This document shows positions 45,675 to 55,259 of a stretch of DNA of 64,000 nt, one piece after another; the stretch's first letter is position 1, and the number at the start of each line of letters is the position of its first letter. A program made the position numbers and the translations under genes. Origin of the DNA: Elusimicrobiota bacterium (GTDB lineage Bacteria; Elusimicrobiota; Elusimicrobia; FEN-1173); NCBI GenBank assembly GCA_016788905.1, contig JAEURZ010000005.1, positions 52,435 to 116,434 of the forward strand, given 5' to 3'. The notes under the pieces are model-generated. The model searched no databases. It saw nothing but the letters and a program-made list of their open reading frames with translations, and was not told the DNA's origin.

Positions 45675-46829
45675 TTAGTTTCTAAGCCACTCTTCAGGGT
45701 TCACTGGTTCCCCATCGACCCGAAGTTCAAAATACACCTGGGGACGCCCGTTCTCATCCCGCCCGGGATCGCCGACGACATCGCCGGCCATAACCCTTTG
45801 ACCGCGTGTCAACTGAAGGCCTCCCAGTTGGGCGTAAATGGTGTGCACATGGTCCGAGTGGCTCACCAACGCCATCAAACCGTAATTCATAAAAGGCCCC
45901 GCAAAAAGAACCTCACCCTCTTGAACAGCACGGACCGTGGCCCCGGCCATCGGGCGCAAAAGGACCCCGTTGGATATGGTCGGGGCCCCCACCTCGGCGT
46001 TTAAAGTACGCCCAAATTTTTCCACCACGGGTCCCGCCACAGGCCAGGGCAATCGCCTTCGCCACTTGTTCCCCACACCTTTGACTGTTGGCACAACCGT
46101 GGCTTTGGCCTTTTTGGCCGCCAAAGCCTTGGCTTCTTTCTCTTTCAAAAGCAAATCGGCAATCTTCTTCTCAAACTTCCGAGCGGAGACATGGAGTTCC
46201 TTGAGCTGGCGATCCAAAACCATCTGACGCCCTTCCGCCGTTTTTTGTAAATCCCGCATGCGCCCCCGGGCGTTCTCGGCCCGTCGTTCTTCCCGCTGCT
46301 TATCCAACCGCAGCCGCCGCAAATTTTCTTCGGCTTCCGCCAGATCATCCCGTAGGGATTGTACGCTTTGGTGATTCTCTTCCGCAAAAGAAAGACTGGC
46401 AGCCCGATCGGACAACAGAGCTTTTTCATACATCAAACTGGAAAAGGACCCCTCCGATCCCAAAGACCATCGGATAAAGTAATCCCGAGTCTCTGAGGAC
46501 AAACGGTCCCGCCATTCCCCTAAATCGTGTCGAGAAGATCGGACCCGCGACTCGGCTTCCGCGCGTGTCTTCTCCGCCTTAATCAATCGGCTTTCCACCA
46601 ACGAATACGCTTTCCGCGCGCTCTCCAATTCCGTGGAAATCCGATCCACTTCTTTTCGCAATTCCCGAACCCGTCGTGATGTGTTTTTCTTTTCCTGTCG
46701 TTTTTCTTCTATTTCCGACTGGATTTTTTTTAAGCCATCCCGTTTAGATTCCACAGACTCTTTCGCCCCCACCACCGCACAAACGCCCACAAAACCCAGC
46801 AGGAAGCAGGCGCGAGCAGAGAAGGTCAT
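45675..46829 (-). CDS. EnvC-like murein hydrolase activator with coiled coil and degenerate LytM/M23 domain
   Basis: 384 residues: a signal peptide (FLLGFVGVCAVVGA), a long coiled coil (about residues 25-250) and a C-terminal LytM fold. The catalytic zinc ligands look incomplete: the usual HxG-x-D segment and the final H-x-H are replaced (HVHTIY remains but QVYFELR stands where HLHFE is usual), so it is likely an activator, like E. coli EnvC, not a peptidase. The ATG at 46829 overlaps the ftsX stop by four bases, which agrees with FtsX recruitment. Confidence 0.85.
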   Translation of the reverse strand: MTFSARACFLLGFVGVCAVVGAKESVESKRDGLKKIQSEIEEKRQEKKNTSRRVRELRKEVDRISTELESARKAYSLVESRLIKAEKTRAEAESRVRSSRHDLGEWRDRLSSETRDYFIRWSLGSEGSFSSLMYEKALLSDRAASLSFAEENHQSVQSLRDDLAEAEENLRRLRLDKQREERRAENARGRMRDLQKTAEGRQMVLDRQLKELHVSARKFEKKIADLLLKEKEAKALAAKKAKATVVPTVKGVGNKWRRRLPWPVAGPVVEKFGRTLNAEVGAPTISNGVLLRPMAGATVRAVQEGEVLFAGPFMNYGLMALVSHSDHVHTIYAQLGGLQLTRGQRVMAGDVVGDPGRDENGRPQVYFELRVDGEPVNPEEWLRN

Positions 46830-47635
46830 TCTTTTTCTCGTCCGCGAAAGAGGCCTCCCAAAAGACCCACAAACGTTCCCGCCAAGACACCAAGGGGTTC
46901 CCAGGTCCCCAACCACAAGAAAAGGACAATCCCTCCGCCCCCCCCGCCCAACGTTCCGACAACCGCCCCCCACAGAGGAGACACGGCTCTCGCCAAAGAG
47001 GGTCCGGAAAAAAGAAGTCGCCCGAAGGCCAAAACAAGAACCATCGCTCCACCCCAGAGAAGGGCCGAAAACAACACTCTCTGTTCATCTCGCACGCGCC
47101 CCAACAAAGCTAAACGATCCAGACGGGAACGGTCGTAACCCACCTGATAAACGCCTTCGAGTTGCTTCCACTTCTCCGCCGTTGACACCATGTGGGCCGG
47201 GGCGAGAAAAGCGGGATCCCACACCACCTCAAACGATTCGGGAAGGGGATTCCTCACCGTCAGTTTTAACGCGTCCACTAAAGAAGGATCGTCCTGCGCT
47301 CGCCCCAGGGCTTCTTCGCGGGTGACAAACCGGACCGACCGAACTCCCGGCGTTGACAAAAAACGTTCCTCAAGAAAAGACCGATCCACATGCTCCGTCA
47401 AGAAAACTTCAAACCGAAAATCCCGCGTTTCCCGTTGAACAAACCCCTCGACCAACCGTTGAGTGTGTCCCCCCATCGCGAAACAAAATCCAGCCGTGAT
47501 CCCCAAACCCAAAAGAATCACGAAAAAAGGATATTCCCTCCGCTGAGGTTTCGGTCGAAGAGCTCGCCGCCTCAGTTCAGGGATGAGGGTTTCAAGTCTT
47601 TTTTTTAGCTTATCGTTAGGCAATGGAGCGGTCAT
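46826..47635 (-). CDS. ftsX: FtsX-family cell-division permease
   Basis: A 269-residue membrane protein with an N-terminal segment (FFVILLGLGITAGFCFAM), an extracytoplasmic domain of about 100 residues (FEVFLTEHVDRSFLEERFLS and VRFVTREEALGRAQ, typical of FtsX) and three C-terminal segments. It controls murein hydrolases through EnvC-like partners. Unusually, no ftsE ATPase gene lies next to it; upstream is csaB. The C-terminal hydrophobic part is glycine-rich and diverged. Confidence 0.8.
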   Translation of the reverse strand: MTAPLPNDKLKKRLETLIPELRRRALRPKPQRREYPFFVILLGLGITAGFCFAMGGHTQRLVEGFVQRETRDFRFEVFLTEHVDRSFLEERFLSTPGVRSVRFVTREEALGRAQDDPSLVDALKLTVRNPLPESFEVVWDPAFLAPAHMVSTAEKWKQLEGVYQVGYDRSRLDRLALLGRVRDEQRVLFSALLWGGAMVLVLAFGRLLFSGPSLARAVSPLWGAVVGTLGGGGGGIVLFLWLGTWEPLGVLAGTFVGLLGGLFRGREKE

Positions 47636-47650
47636 TCCCGTGAGATTTTA

Positions 47651-48667
47651 CTAATTATGGAGCGAAAGGGCTGTGAGATCCCGGAGAAGGTCTTTCAAAG
47701 CCATTGCCGCTTGGGCGGGCCGTACGCCCGGAGATCGCGGGCCCATCTCAAAGGCGTTCCGGAACACCCGCGCCCAATCCGTTGAAGCGACGGCTCCGGG
47801 TTCAATCATCGGGACCTCCAACTCTTGAGCCAAGTCCCGTACCTTCCCGTGCCCCGGGATCGCAATCACCGGGCGGCCCGCCAACACCGCGGCAATCAAC
47901 CCGTGATAACGCATGGTAACCACCAAATCATACGCCGCGATCCGTTCAAAAATATCTCCGGGCACATGCCACGTTTCCAACCGATGAAAGTGCGGAAAAC
48001 CCTGTCGGCATTGGGCCAAGGGGATCCGATCCTCCATAGGATGCAGAGGGAGGAACCCGTATTGATAGTGAGGGGAAACGGATCGGAGAGCGCCCCCAAA
48101 TCCACCGCCCGCATTGATCTCTGAAGGGAACCGGGGAATCCATAAAACTCGTCGGAGAGAAGGGGAAGGCTTAGGGGTCGCCGTGGGCCACGCCCAAACG
48201 ATATCCGGCATCCACCGAACGGCAACCCGACGCCGTGAAAGGAAATTCAGGGACGTCTCCTCTCGAACCCAGACACCCAAAGCTTTTTGCAGCAAAATAG
48301 CGGTTAATCTTTTCCCAAGACTCCCGAGGTCCGGATCCAAAGCCAGACTGAAACCGAACAAGGGTCGTCCTAACATTCGTGCAATAAGAGGGAGTGATAA
48401 ATAATACGCCAGGCTTCGGCCGCTGGTTCGGGATTGAAAGAGTTCTCCCCCGCCCAAAACAAGTGCCCGGGATCGACCAAGTTCTAAGAGCACTCGCCAG
48501 AGATGAAACCGAGGAACCGCGGGCCCCCCTACGGGCCAAGGCCCCGACAAAAAAGGAGCGGGGCCCAAGGCCCCGCGCAGCATTTGAAGTATCATTTCGT
48601 CCCCAGCGTTTCCGTTACCGAAATATCCGGCCAGAAGGGGAGGAGGATTTAGGCCAACCTGTTCCAC
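47651..48667 (-). CDS. csaB: CsaB-like polysaccharide pyruvyl transferase
   Basis: A 338-residue GT-B-like enzyme that adds pyruvate ketals to cell-wall polymers. GYFGNGNAGDEMIL at the start and TMRYHGLIAAVLAGRPVIAI near the end are the CsaB signatures. In other bacteria it prepares the polymer that anchors S-layer homology proteins. The start is GTG and overlaps the DUF5693 gene by 19 bases; this pairing is recurrent. Confidence 0.9.
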   Translation of the reverse strand: MEQVGLNPPPLLAGYFGNGNAGDEMILQMLRGALGPAPFLSGPWPVGGPAVPRFHLWRVLLELGRSRALVLGGGELFQSRTSGRSLAYYLSLPLIARMLGRPLFGFSLALDPDLGSLGKRLTAILLQKALGVWVREETSLNFLSRRRVAVRWMPDIVWAWPTATPKPSPSLRRVLWIPRFPSEINAGGGFGGALRSVSPHYQYGFLPLHPMEDRIPLAQCRQGFPHFHRLETWHVPGDIFERIAAYDLVVTMRYHGLIAAVLAGRPVIAIPGHGKVRDLAQELEVPMIEPGAVASTDWARVFRNAFEMGPRSPGVRPAQAAMALKDLLRDLTALSLHN

Positions 48668-50217
48668 CGACCCTCAGCCCATCGAAGAAGAATAAACAGG
48701 AGCCCCGCGACAACGGTCCCCATCCAGACCCCATGAAATGTTCGCGTCAAGGACACCCACAGGGGCGTGTGGGCGTGGCAAAACGTGTTCACCAGGGAGA
48801 GGGGACCAATAAATCCGACCAGAAGAAAGGGCCTCGCGTCGTGAAAAACAAATCGAAGGGCCTGGGGCAAAGGACCTCGGCCGCCAGGAAGAAAAGGGGT
48901 CTCTCTTCCCAACCTCTCTCGCAGAGAAAATCCCAACCACAGAAGGGGATACCCAATGAGAAATTCTTTAAAGCGTGGCCGAACACCCAGAAATGATTCC
49001 AAATGCCCCCGCAAAACGAGTTCGAGGGAGGAAGCATCCGCCACCGTTCCATGCCCAATGCGAAGAATAAAGTAGGCGACCGCTCCCAGGACCGCAATCC
49101 CCAAAACCAGACGGCCCACAGTGACAACCTCCAAAAAAATGTGCCGTAATTCATCCGCCCGGTAAAGCGTAAAAAGTGCCAAAAGCAAGGGAAGCAAAAG
49201 CGCCGCTTTCACCCCGCGAAAAACAGAAAAGCCAAGGGCAAAGGAGGGTGTGGACAAAAAAGCGGAAACCAGGAGTCCCGTTCCCAAAGCAGCCCCCGTC
49301 AATCCAATAAAAGCTCGCGCGGAAGAGCGTTGACGCAGAGCCCACATGAAGGCCAAAGAGGGGAGCCCAACCGACACCCCAAAAGCGAACAATAACCGGA
49401 GCCTTTGGGAGAAAGGAATCAACGGGGCGGGCCATTCGTTGAAGCGGGCGTTCGCGGGCCCCAACCGCCATCCGTCGGCCTGGAGAGCCGTCGTTAAGGA
49501 AACCAAAAATTCCTTATTGGCTTCGGTTGAAAGGCCTGGAAACAACCGAATATAAAGAAACCGCACTCCCCGTTCCCGCACCGCCCGCAACAGCCGCCCC
49601 CGCACCGCCGCACGACTGGCAAGAGACATTTCGTCCTCCAGCAGTGTGTGGGCACGCACAACACGGTTGGGGAAAGAATCTTTCAACGAAGACATTCCCC
49701 TCTGACGGCCGAACTCGACCCAAGGGAGATGACTGTCGGTCTCCAACAACCATTCTTTGACAGGGGAAAGATCCGGATAGCCCATCACCGCCGCCCCTGA
49801 AAAAAGAACATTCCGTAGGGGAGGCCCCCCTGCTGTTGGACGAGCAACGCCCGGCCATTTTTTGGACCAATCGGAGAACGGGACAGGTTCAGGCCGAAGA
49901 GTGAGGCTGAGACCTTCAGGGATACGGGAAGCCCATTCTCGCGTCAACAACCGAAGAGGCCGGGTGGGATCCCAATAAACAGCGACACTTGAAACTCCCG
50001 CTTCCTTGAAAAAGGTCAGTGTCTTCCAGGTCTCTTCATCATCCTGGTCGGATAAAAGTTCAATTTCAGACCCATCCACACAAATTTCAACCGTGTTGTC
50101 TTTTTCCCATTGCCAACGGGCCCCCAAGGAATGCACGACAAAAAGCGTTACCCAAACCCCTGCAAAAAAAAGAGCCGCCCCGCGGGGGGACCATGCCTTG
50201 GAAACGTTCCCGCCCAT
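48649..50217 (-). CDS. DUF5693-family membrane protein
   Basis: A 522-residue membrane protein with one N-terminal segment, an extracytoplasmic domain of about 300 residues (beginning CVDGSEIELLSDQDDEETWKTL and FKEAGVSSVAVYWDPT) and about eight C-terminal segments. It matches the DUF5693 group known mainly as a neighbour of csaB. Function unknown; the resemblance of the outer domain to a TIM-barrel-like deacetylase/hydrolase is not strong enough to claim. The start at 50217 is the first sensible ATG. Confidence 0.8.
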   Translation of the reverse strand: MGGNVSKAWSPRGAALFFAGVWVTLFVVHSLGARWQWEKDNTVEICVDGSEIELLSDQDDEETWKTLTFFKEAGVSSVAVYWDPTRPLRLLTREWASRIPEGLSLTLRPEPVPFSDWSKKWPGVARPTAGGPPLRNVLFSGAAVMGYPDLSPVKEWLLETDSHLPWVEFGRQRGMSSLKDSFPNRVVRAHTLLEDEMSLASRAAVRGRLLRAVRERGVRFLYIRLFPGLSTEANKEFLVSLTTALQADGWRLGPANARFNEWPAPLIPFSQRLRLLFAFGVSVGLPSLAFMWALRQRSSARAFIGLTGAALGTGLLVSAFLSTPSFALGFSVFRGVKAALLLPLLLALFTLYRADELRHIFLEVVTVGRLVLGIAVLGAVAYFILRIGHGTVADASSLELVLRGHLESFLGVRPRFKEFLIGYPLLWLGFSLRERLGRETPFLPGGRGPLPQALRFVFHDARPFLLVGFIGPLSLVNTFCHAHTPLWVSLTRTFHGVWMGTVVAGLLFILLRWAEGRWNRLA

Positions 50218-50233
50218 CACTCTCTGGCTTCTT

Positions 50234-51730
50234 TCAAAATGAACTCTTTTTTGAGGCCTCTGCCTGAGAGGCACGTTTTTTAGATTGGGCCAACCGATAC
50301 AGATCCACATAGTGACGCACAGATTCTTTCCAATCAAAAGAGAGTTCCATCCCCCGTCGCACCAACGCGCGCCATCCCTGAGGATTCGTCCTCAAAAACC
50401 TCACGGCCGTTTGCAAGGCCGACCGGTAGGACCCCGTCTCAACCCGGTCCGCGACAAACCCAACGCCTTTCGCTCCATCCTCTGAGACAGGGGCCACCGT
50501 ATCCAAAAGGCCTCCCGTGGGGTTCACCACGGGGACAGCCCCATAGCGAAGCGCAATCATTTGGCCCAACCCACAAGGCTCGAAACGGGAGGGCATCAGA
50601 AAAATATCGGCCCCGCCATATATTTTATGGGCCAGGGGTTCATTGAAATCCGTTGAGACAGAGACCCGCCCCGGATATTTCCGTTGCAGGGTCAGGAGAG
50701 ATGCCTGGTAACCGGGGTTCCCTTGTCCCAAAAAAACGGCCTGACACCCGTCGCTTAAAAAATCCTCAAGAATAGCCAACAAAATATCTATCCCTTTTTG
50801 AGGGTCAAGCCGAGACACCATCCCAAAAAGAGGGGCCTTCGGGTCCACATCCAAACCGGAGCCCCGCTGAAGATCTTCGCGACAGGCCACTCGTCCCGAC
50901 AAAGTTTTGGGCGAGTACCGGCGGAGCAAAAAGGGGTCTTGCCGTGGATTCCAATATCGGGTATCCAAACCGTTCAATACACCGAAATATTCTGAAGAAC
51001 GGGTGCGAAGAAAACCATCCAAACCCACCCCAAATTCCCCTCGTTGGGTTTCCGCCGCGTAGCTGGGGCTCACAGTCGAAACCAGATGGGCGTATGCGAT
51101 CCCCGCCTTTAGAAAATTCACTTGATCATAAAATTCGATTTTATCTGGGGTAAATTCCGGCCATCCAAGTCCTGCTTTTAGGAGAGTTTGTTTGGGATAA
51201 ATTCCTTGATAGGCAATGTTGTGGATGCTAAAAACGGACGCGGTGGGTAAGAAAAAGGGATCGTCACGATAAACCGTTTTTAAGAGAGCTGGAACGAGAC
51301 CCGTTTGCCAATCGTGCGCGTGAATAATATCCGGACGAAACCCAACGGTTTTGGCAATTTCCAACGTTGCCCGAGACAGAACGATAAAGCGGTTGTCGTT
51401 GTCAAAAAACTCAGAAACGCCCGGCTCTCCGTAAACACCATCCCGGTCAAAATGATCAGGGCTGTCCACCAGATAGACACGATAGCGGGCCGAAAAAGTC
51501 GCTTCATAGACCCGCACCAGAACCGCGCCATCCCCCAGGGGAACACGAAGTGAAAAAGGAAGGAGGGTTAACGGTGGAAAATCAGAAGAAATCCCGCGAT
51601 AGTATGGAAGGACCAAACGAACATCGTGGCCGGCGCTCTTGAGAGCAACCGAGAGCGCCCCCACCACATCGCCCAGCCCCCCCGTTTTGATAAAGGGGAC
51701 CGCTTCACTCGCGGTAAAAAGGATTCTCAT
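50234..51730 (-). CDS. glgA: Glycogen synthase GlgA (GT5)
   Basis: A 498-residue enzyme that extends alpha-1,4-glucan from ADP-glucose. The ADP-binding KTGGLGDVVGAL and the C-terminal FLMPSRFEPCGLGQM are diagnostic. The ATG at 51730 overlaps galT by four bases; a longer frame upstream is artificial. Together with glgC it completes glycogen synthesis, with no branching enzyme in the window unless the GH57 gene supplies it. Confidence 0.96.
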   Translation of the reverse strand: MRILFTASEAVPFIKTGGLGDVVGALSVALKSAGHDVRLVLPYYRGISSDFPPLTLLPFSLRVPLGDGAVLVRVYEATFSARYRVYLVDSPDHFDRDGVYGEPGVSEFFDNDNRFIVLSRATLEIAKTVGFRPDIIHAHDWQTGLVPALLKTVYRDDPFFLPTASVFSIHNIAYQGIYPKQTLLKAGLGWPEFTPDKIEFYDQVNFLKAGIAYAHLVSTVSPSYAAETQRGEFGVGLDGFLRTRSSEYFGVLNGLDTRYWNPRQDPFLLRRYSPKTLSGRVACREDLQRGSGLDVDPKAPLFGMVSRLDPQKGIDILLAILEDFLSDGCQAVFLGQGNPGYQASLLTLQRKYPGRVSVSTDFNEPLAHKIYGGADIFLMPSRFEPCGLGQMIALRYGAVPVVNPTGGLLDTVAPVSEDGAKGVGFVADRVETGSYRSALQTAVRFLRTNPQGWRALVRRGMELSFDWKESVRHYVDLYRLAQSKKRASQAEASKKSSF

Positions 51731-52740
51731 CCCGCGGAAAAACCGTTGCTCACCTCGCGAAGATACTGGGCCGCCTGCTCCGGCGGAGTGGGGTTGATGT
51801 AAAAGCCGGCGCCCCATTCGAACCCCGCGGTGTGAACAATTTTCGGCATCAATTCAATGTGCCAATGGAAATGTGCCAAACGATTGGTTTTCAAAGGACT
51901 GGTATGGATGATAAAGTTGTAAGGAGGATTGTCGAGCACGTTATTTAATCGCCCAAGAACACTCTTCAATGTTCGACTGAGAGAACGCAAGGTCGCTTCT
52001 GATGATCCATCAAAATTGGAAGCGTGCGCCCGGGGAAGAATCCACATTTCAAAAGGGAACCGACTGGCAAAGGGAGTGAGGACAGCAAAATCATCGTTCA
52101 CTTCAACAAGACGGTCCTTTTTATTCAATTCCGCCTCAAGAATTTGACAAAAGATGCACCGTCCCTTTTGTTCAAAATATTCTTCGGCCCCTCGGAGCTC
52201 TTGTTTAACTCGGATCGGGACCATGGGCGTAGCGATCAATTGGGAATGCGCGTGCGCCAAAGAAGCCCCTGCCGCGGACCCCCGATTTTTAAAAACAAGA
52301 ATGTATTCAAACCGCGGGTCTTTTTTTAGATCCAAAATTCGGTCGCGCCAACTTCCCAAAACATCAGCAATTTGGGCTTCGCTAAGATCTTCCAACTCGC
52401 GGTTGTGGTCGTCCGTTTCAATGATAACCTCATGAGCTCCCAAACCATCCATACGATCAAACAGATCCTCACCCGACCGATGCAAATCCCCTTCTATTTG
52501 AAGCGCAGGGAACTTATTGGGGACCACACGCGTCGTCCATCCAGGCGTATTGGGAGTTCGTCCGCGGGGACCAAGCGCAAAAATTTCCGGAGGTGTCTTG
52601 GCTTCATTTCCCGGGCAAAAAGGACAGGGGACGGACCCCTGATTTTCCCGATGAGTCGAAAACCCAACCGGGCGCCGACTCCTTTCGGTTGAAATAATGA
52701 CCCAACGACCAATCACGGGATCGCGACGAAGTTCAGGCAC
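51727..52740 (-). CDS. galT: Galactose-1-phosphate uridylyltransferase (GalT/GalT-like)
   Basis: A 337-residue HIT-superfamily enzyme. Active-site HAHSQLIA (variant of HPHGQI), zinc-type cysteines CPFCPGNE and CIFCQI, and HFHWHIELMPK near the end. I set the start at the GTG at 52740 because GGAGGAACCCC stands directly before it; longer forms lack support. It links galactose or other sugar phosphates to the UDP/ADP-sugar pool. It may be an ADP-glucose or UDP-glucose type in this operon. Confidence 0.9.
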   Translation of the reverse strand: MPELRRDPVIGRWVIISTERSRRPVGFSTHRENQGSVPCPFCPGNEAKTPPEIFALGPRGRTPNTPGWTTRVVPNKFPALQIEGDLHRSGEDLFDRMDGLGAHEVIIETDDHNRELEDLSEAQIADVLGSWRDRILDLKKDPRFEYILVFKNRGSAAGASLAHAHSQLIATPMVPIRVKQELRGAEEYFEQKGRCIFCQILEAELNKKDRLVEVNDDFAVLTPFASRFPFEMWILPRAHASNFDGSSEATLRSLSRTLKSVLGRLNNVLDNPPYNFIIHTSPLKTNRLAHFHWHIELMPKIVHTAGFEWGAGFYINPTPPEQAAQYLREVSNGFSAG

Positions 52741-53404
52741 GGGGTTCCTCCACGGGGGTTTCGAGCGTTTCAGCGACCGGAACTTCCGCCACACCTTCGG
52801 GCGGAATGTCCGTTTCGCTCAGAGTTTCTAAAGGGGGTTCGGTCGCCAAGGGCTCCGTGGGAACGGAATCATCTGACGGGACCAGCTCCTCCAACCGCGG
52901 AAGTTCGTCCAACGATCGGAGCCCAAATTGTTTCATAAAATCCGTCGTGCTTCCATACAGGAGCGGACGACCCAACGCCTCTTTTCGTCCCACGATTTTA
53001 ACGAGTTTTCGTTCCAAAAGTGTTTCCAATGTGCCGGACACGTCCACCCCACGGATGTCTTCAATTTCTCCTCGAGTCAAAGGTTGTTTGTACGCCACGA
53101 TAGACAAAGTCTCCAAAGCTGAAGGTGAAAGGCGTAGAGCTGTCTTTTCTTTATACAGCTTCCGGACCCATTGACTGAACGCGGGCCGCGAAGCCAACTG
53201 AAACCCATGGGCCACTTCCACCACGTGATAGGGAGCCTGACGGTCATCGAATTCGCGCCCAAGAATATTGAGATCTTCACGCAGTTCCAATTCCGTAAAA
53301 GAAGAATCCCCCAAAATATGAACGATTTCCGTCGCCTTAAGTGGACGGTCTGTCATCCACAGCAATAGTTCTAAAACTTTTTTCCGTTCGTCACGTTCCA
53401 TCAC
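52733..53404 (-). CDS. scpB: Segregation and condensation protein ScpB
   Basis: A 223-residue kleisin-associated protein of the SMC complex with two winged-helix domains. LELLLWMTDRPLKATEI, the LSPSALETLSIVAYKQPLTR block and RPLLYGSTTDFMKQFGL are typical. The last 50 residues are a low-complexity Glu/Pro tail. ATGA overlap with scpA. Confidence 0.93.
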   Translation of the reverse strand: MMERDERKKVLELLLWMTDRPLKATEIVHILGDSSFTELELREDLNILGREFDDRQAPYHVVEVAHGFQLASRPAFSQWVRKLYKEKTALRLSPSALETLSIVAYKQPLTRGEIEDIRGVDVSGTLETLLERKLVKIVGRKEALGRPLLYGSTTDFMKQFGLRSLDELPRLEELVPSDDSVPTEPLATEPPLETLSETDIPPEGVAEVPVAETLETPVEEPRA

Positions 53405-54216
53405 TTTCCCTCCGAGGGGGGCGTACCAAAACCTTCTGGGTTATCCGGAAGAGGTCCCACCGGAACCGTTTCCGGTTCTTGAGCCACCGGTTCCGTTTGA
53501 AGCTCCGAGGGCAACGCGTTTGCATGGTACACACGAATGTCTCCAAAAGATTCTGTTTGCCGCGCCGCAATCTGCCGCAATCGAATCAGTTCCAAAACCG
53601 CCAAAAACGTAATAATCAAACCACGCCGTGTGGATTCCCGTTGCAATATTTCTTTGAAGGTCGCAAACGGACGGGACGCCAGAAACGCCAAAACGTCCTT
53701 AATTTTAACTTCGATCGGGATGTCATCCGTATCGATTTCCCGGAATCGCGGTTTGAGATTCTTTAAAACATCCCGGAAAGCGTCCAGTAAATCAAACAGG
53801 GACGCCTCCATGGTGTAATCGATGTCGTTCAAAACCGGTGATCCCCGAAAATGAACGTCTTTCGCGGACTGAAGCTTCTGCTCAAGATGTCGGGACACTT
53901 CTTTGAACCGTTGGTATTCAAGGAGTCGATGAACGAGATCGGTTCGAGGGTCTTCTTCTTCCGCATCGGAAGGAGGCGCGGGAAGAAGACTTTTCGCTTT
54001 GATCTGCATTAACGTGGCAGCCATCACCAAGTATTCTCCTGCCAAATTCAAATCCATGTCTTTCAAGAGGTCCAACACGCCCAGATATTCCGAGGTGATA
54101 CGTGAAATGGGGATATCGTATATATCCAGGTCGTTTTTCTTTATGAGATAAAGCAGAAGGTCGAGGGGCCCCTCGAACACGTCCAGCTTCACTTCGTTCA
54201 TGGTGGTTTCGGTCAT
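53401..54216 (-). CDS. scpA: Segregation and condensation protein ScpA
   Basis: A 271-residue kleisin of the SMC-ScpAB complex. FEGPLDLLLYLIKKNDLDIYDIPI at the N-terminus binds the SMC neck, and the C-terminal winged helix (IITFLAVLELIRLRQIAA) binds the SMC cap. It overlaps trpS and scpB by four bases each. The last 30 residues are Pro/Glu rich. Confidence 0.95.
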   Translation of the reverse strand: MTETTMNEVKLDVFEGPLDLLLYLIKKNDLDIYDIPISRITSEYLGVLDLLKDMDLNLAGEYLVMAATLMQIKAKSLLPAPPSDAEEEDPRTDLVHRLLEYQRFKEVSRHLEQKLQSAKDVHFRGSPVLNDIDYTMEASLFDLLDAFRDVLKNLKPRFREIDTDDIPIEVKIKDVLAFLASRPFATFKEILQRESTRRGLIITFLAVLELIRLRQIAARQTESFGDIRVYHANALPSELQTEPVAQEPETVPVGPLPDNPEGFGTPPSEGK

Positions 54217-55205
54217 TTTGTCCTTAGGCCCAAAACAGAGTGAACTTCCGCCAATGTTTCTTGGGCGACGGCCCGCGCCCGTCCCGTACCGTCTTCTAAA
54301 ACGTCCCGAACCAGGTTCGGCGTTTGGGCCAACTGGGCCCTTTTCTCCTGAATTTCTTTCAAAGGATCGAGAAGAGACAACAGATGTTTTTTACAAGGCA
54401 TACAACCGATCTGCCCTTCCCGACATTCCTTTTCCCGGACAGCGGCGTCGCGATTATAAATCTTGTGCAGAGCGAAAACAACGCATCCGTCAGGATGTCC
54501 CGGATCGTTGGCGCGAAGTTTGGATGGATCGGTAAACATTTTCTGAATTTTTTGCCACAAGATTTCGGGGGTATCACTTAATTCGACAGAATTCCCATAA
54601 GATTTCGACATTTTACGGCCGTCCAAACCGGGAACCCGAGGAGCGTGGCCCAAAATCGCCTTGGGTTCAGGAAACACATTCCCATACAAACGATTAAAAC
54701 GTCGAGCAATTTCCTGGGTCAGTTCAAGATGCGAGAGCTGGTCTTCCCCCACGGGGACGGCTTGAGCCTTGTAAAGAAGGATGTCCGCGGCCTGGAGCAC
54801 AGGATACCCTAAAAAACCGTGGGTGGTGATTTCTCTTCCCGAGATCTCTCGCAATTGCTCTTTATACGTGGGGATCCGTTCCAACCACCCCAAGGGGGTC
54901 ATCATGGAGAAAATCAACGACAACTCGGAGTGTTCGGGAACCCTGGATTGAACAAAAAAAACACATTTTTCAGGATCCAAACCAGCCGCCAACCAATCCA
55001 AAACCATATCGTGGATGTTGCCTTGGAGATCCTTGGTGTCTTCATACCCGGTCGTCAGGGCATGCAAATCCGCCACCATAAAAAAACACCGATGTTTTTC
55101 CCCCTTTTGGAGATTGATCCAGGGTACAAGCGCACCCCAATAGTTGCCCAAGTGCAATTTTCCGGTGGGCCGCATTCCAGAGAGAACAGGGATAAGAGGA
55201 GTCAT
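54213..55205 (-). CDS. trpS: Tryptophanyl-tRNA synthetase
   Basis: A 330-residue class I synthetase. The HIGH-like motif is TGKLHLGNYWGAL, the KMSKS motif is GRKMSKSYGN, and DILLYKAQAVPVGEDQ is the TrpRS-specific block. It is upstream of scpA with a four-base overlap. No T-box or leader is seen. Confidence 0.97.
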   Translation of the reverse strand: MTPLIPVLSGMRPTGKLHLGNYWGALVPWINLQKGEKHRCFFMVADLHALTTGYEDTKDLQGNIHDMVLDWLAAGLDPEKCVFFVQSRVPEHSELSLIFSMMTPLGWLERIPTYKEQLREISGREITTHGFLGYPVLQAADILLYKAQAVPVGEDQLSHLELTQEIARRFNRLYGNVFPEPKAILGHAPRVPGLDGRKMSKSYGNSVELSDTPEILWQKIQKMFTDPSKLRANDPGHPDGCVVFALHKIYNRDAAVREKECREGQIGCMPCKKHLLSLLDPLKEIQEKRAQLAQTPNLVRDVLEDGTGRARAVAQETLAEVHSVLGLRTK

Positions 55206-55259
55206 AGAAGGTTATCGTCGTAAAATTGAATTGGATTTTAAGTTTTTAGGAGGGAAAAG

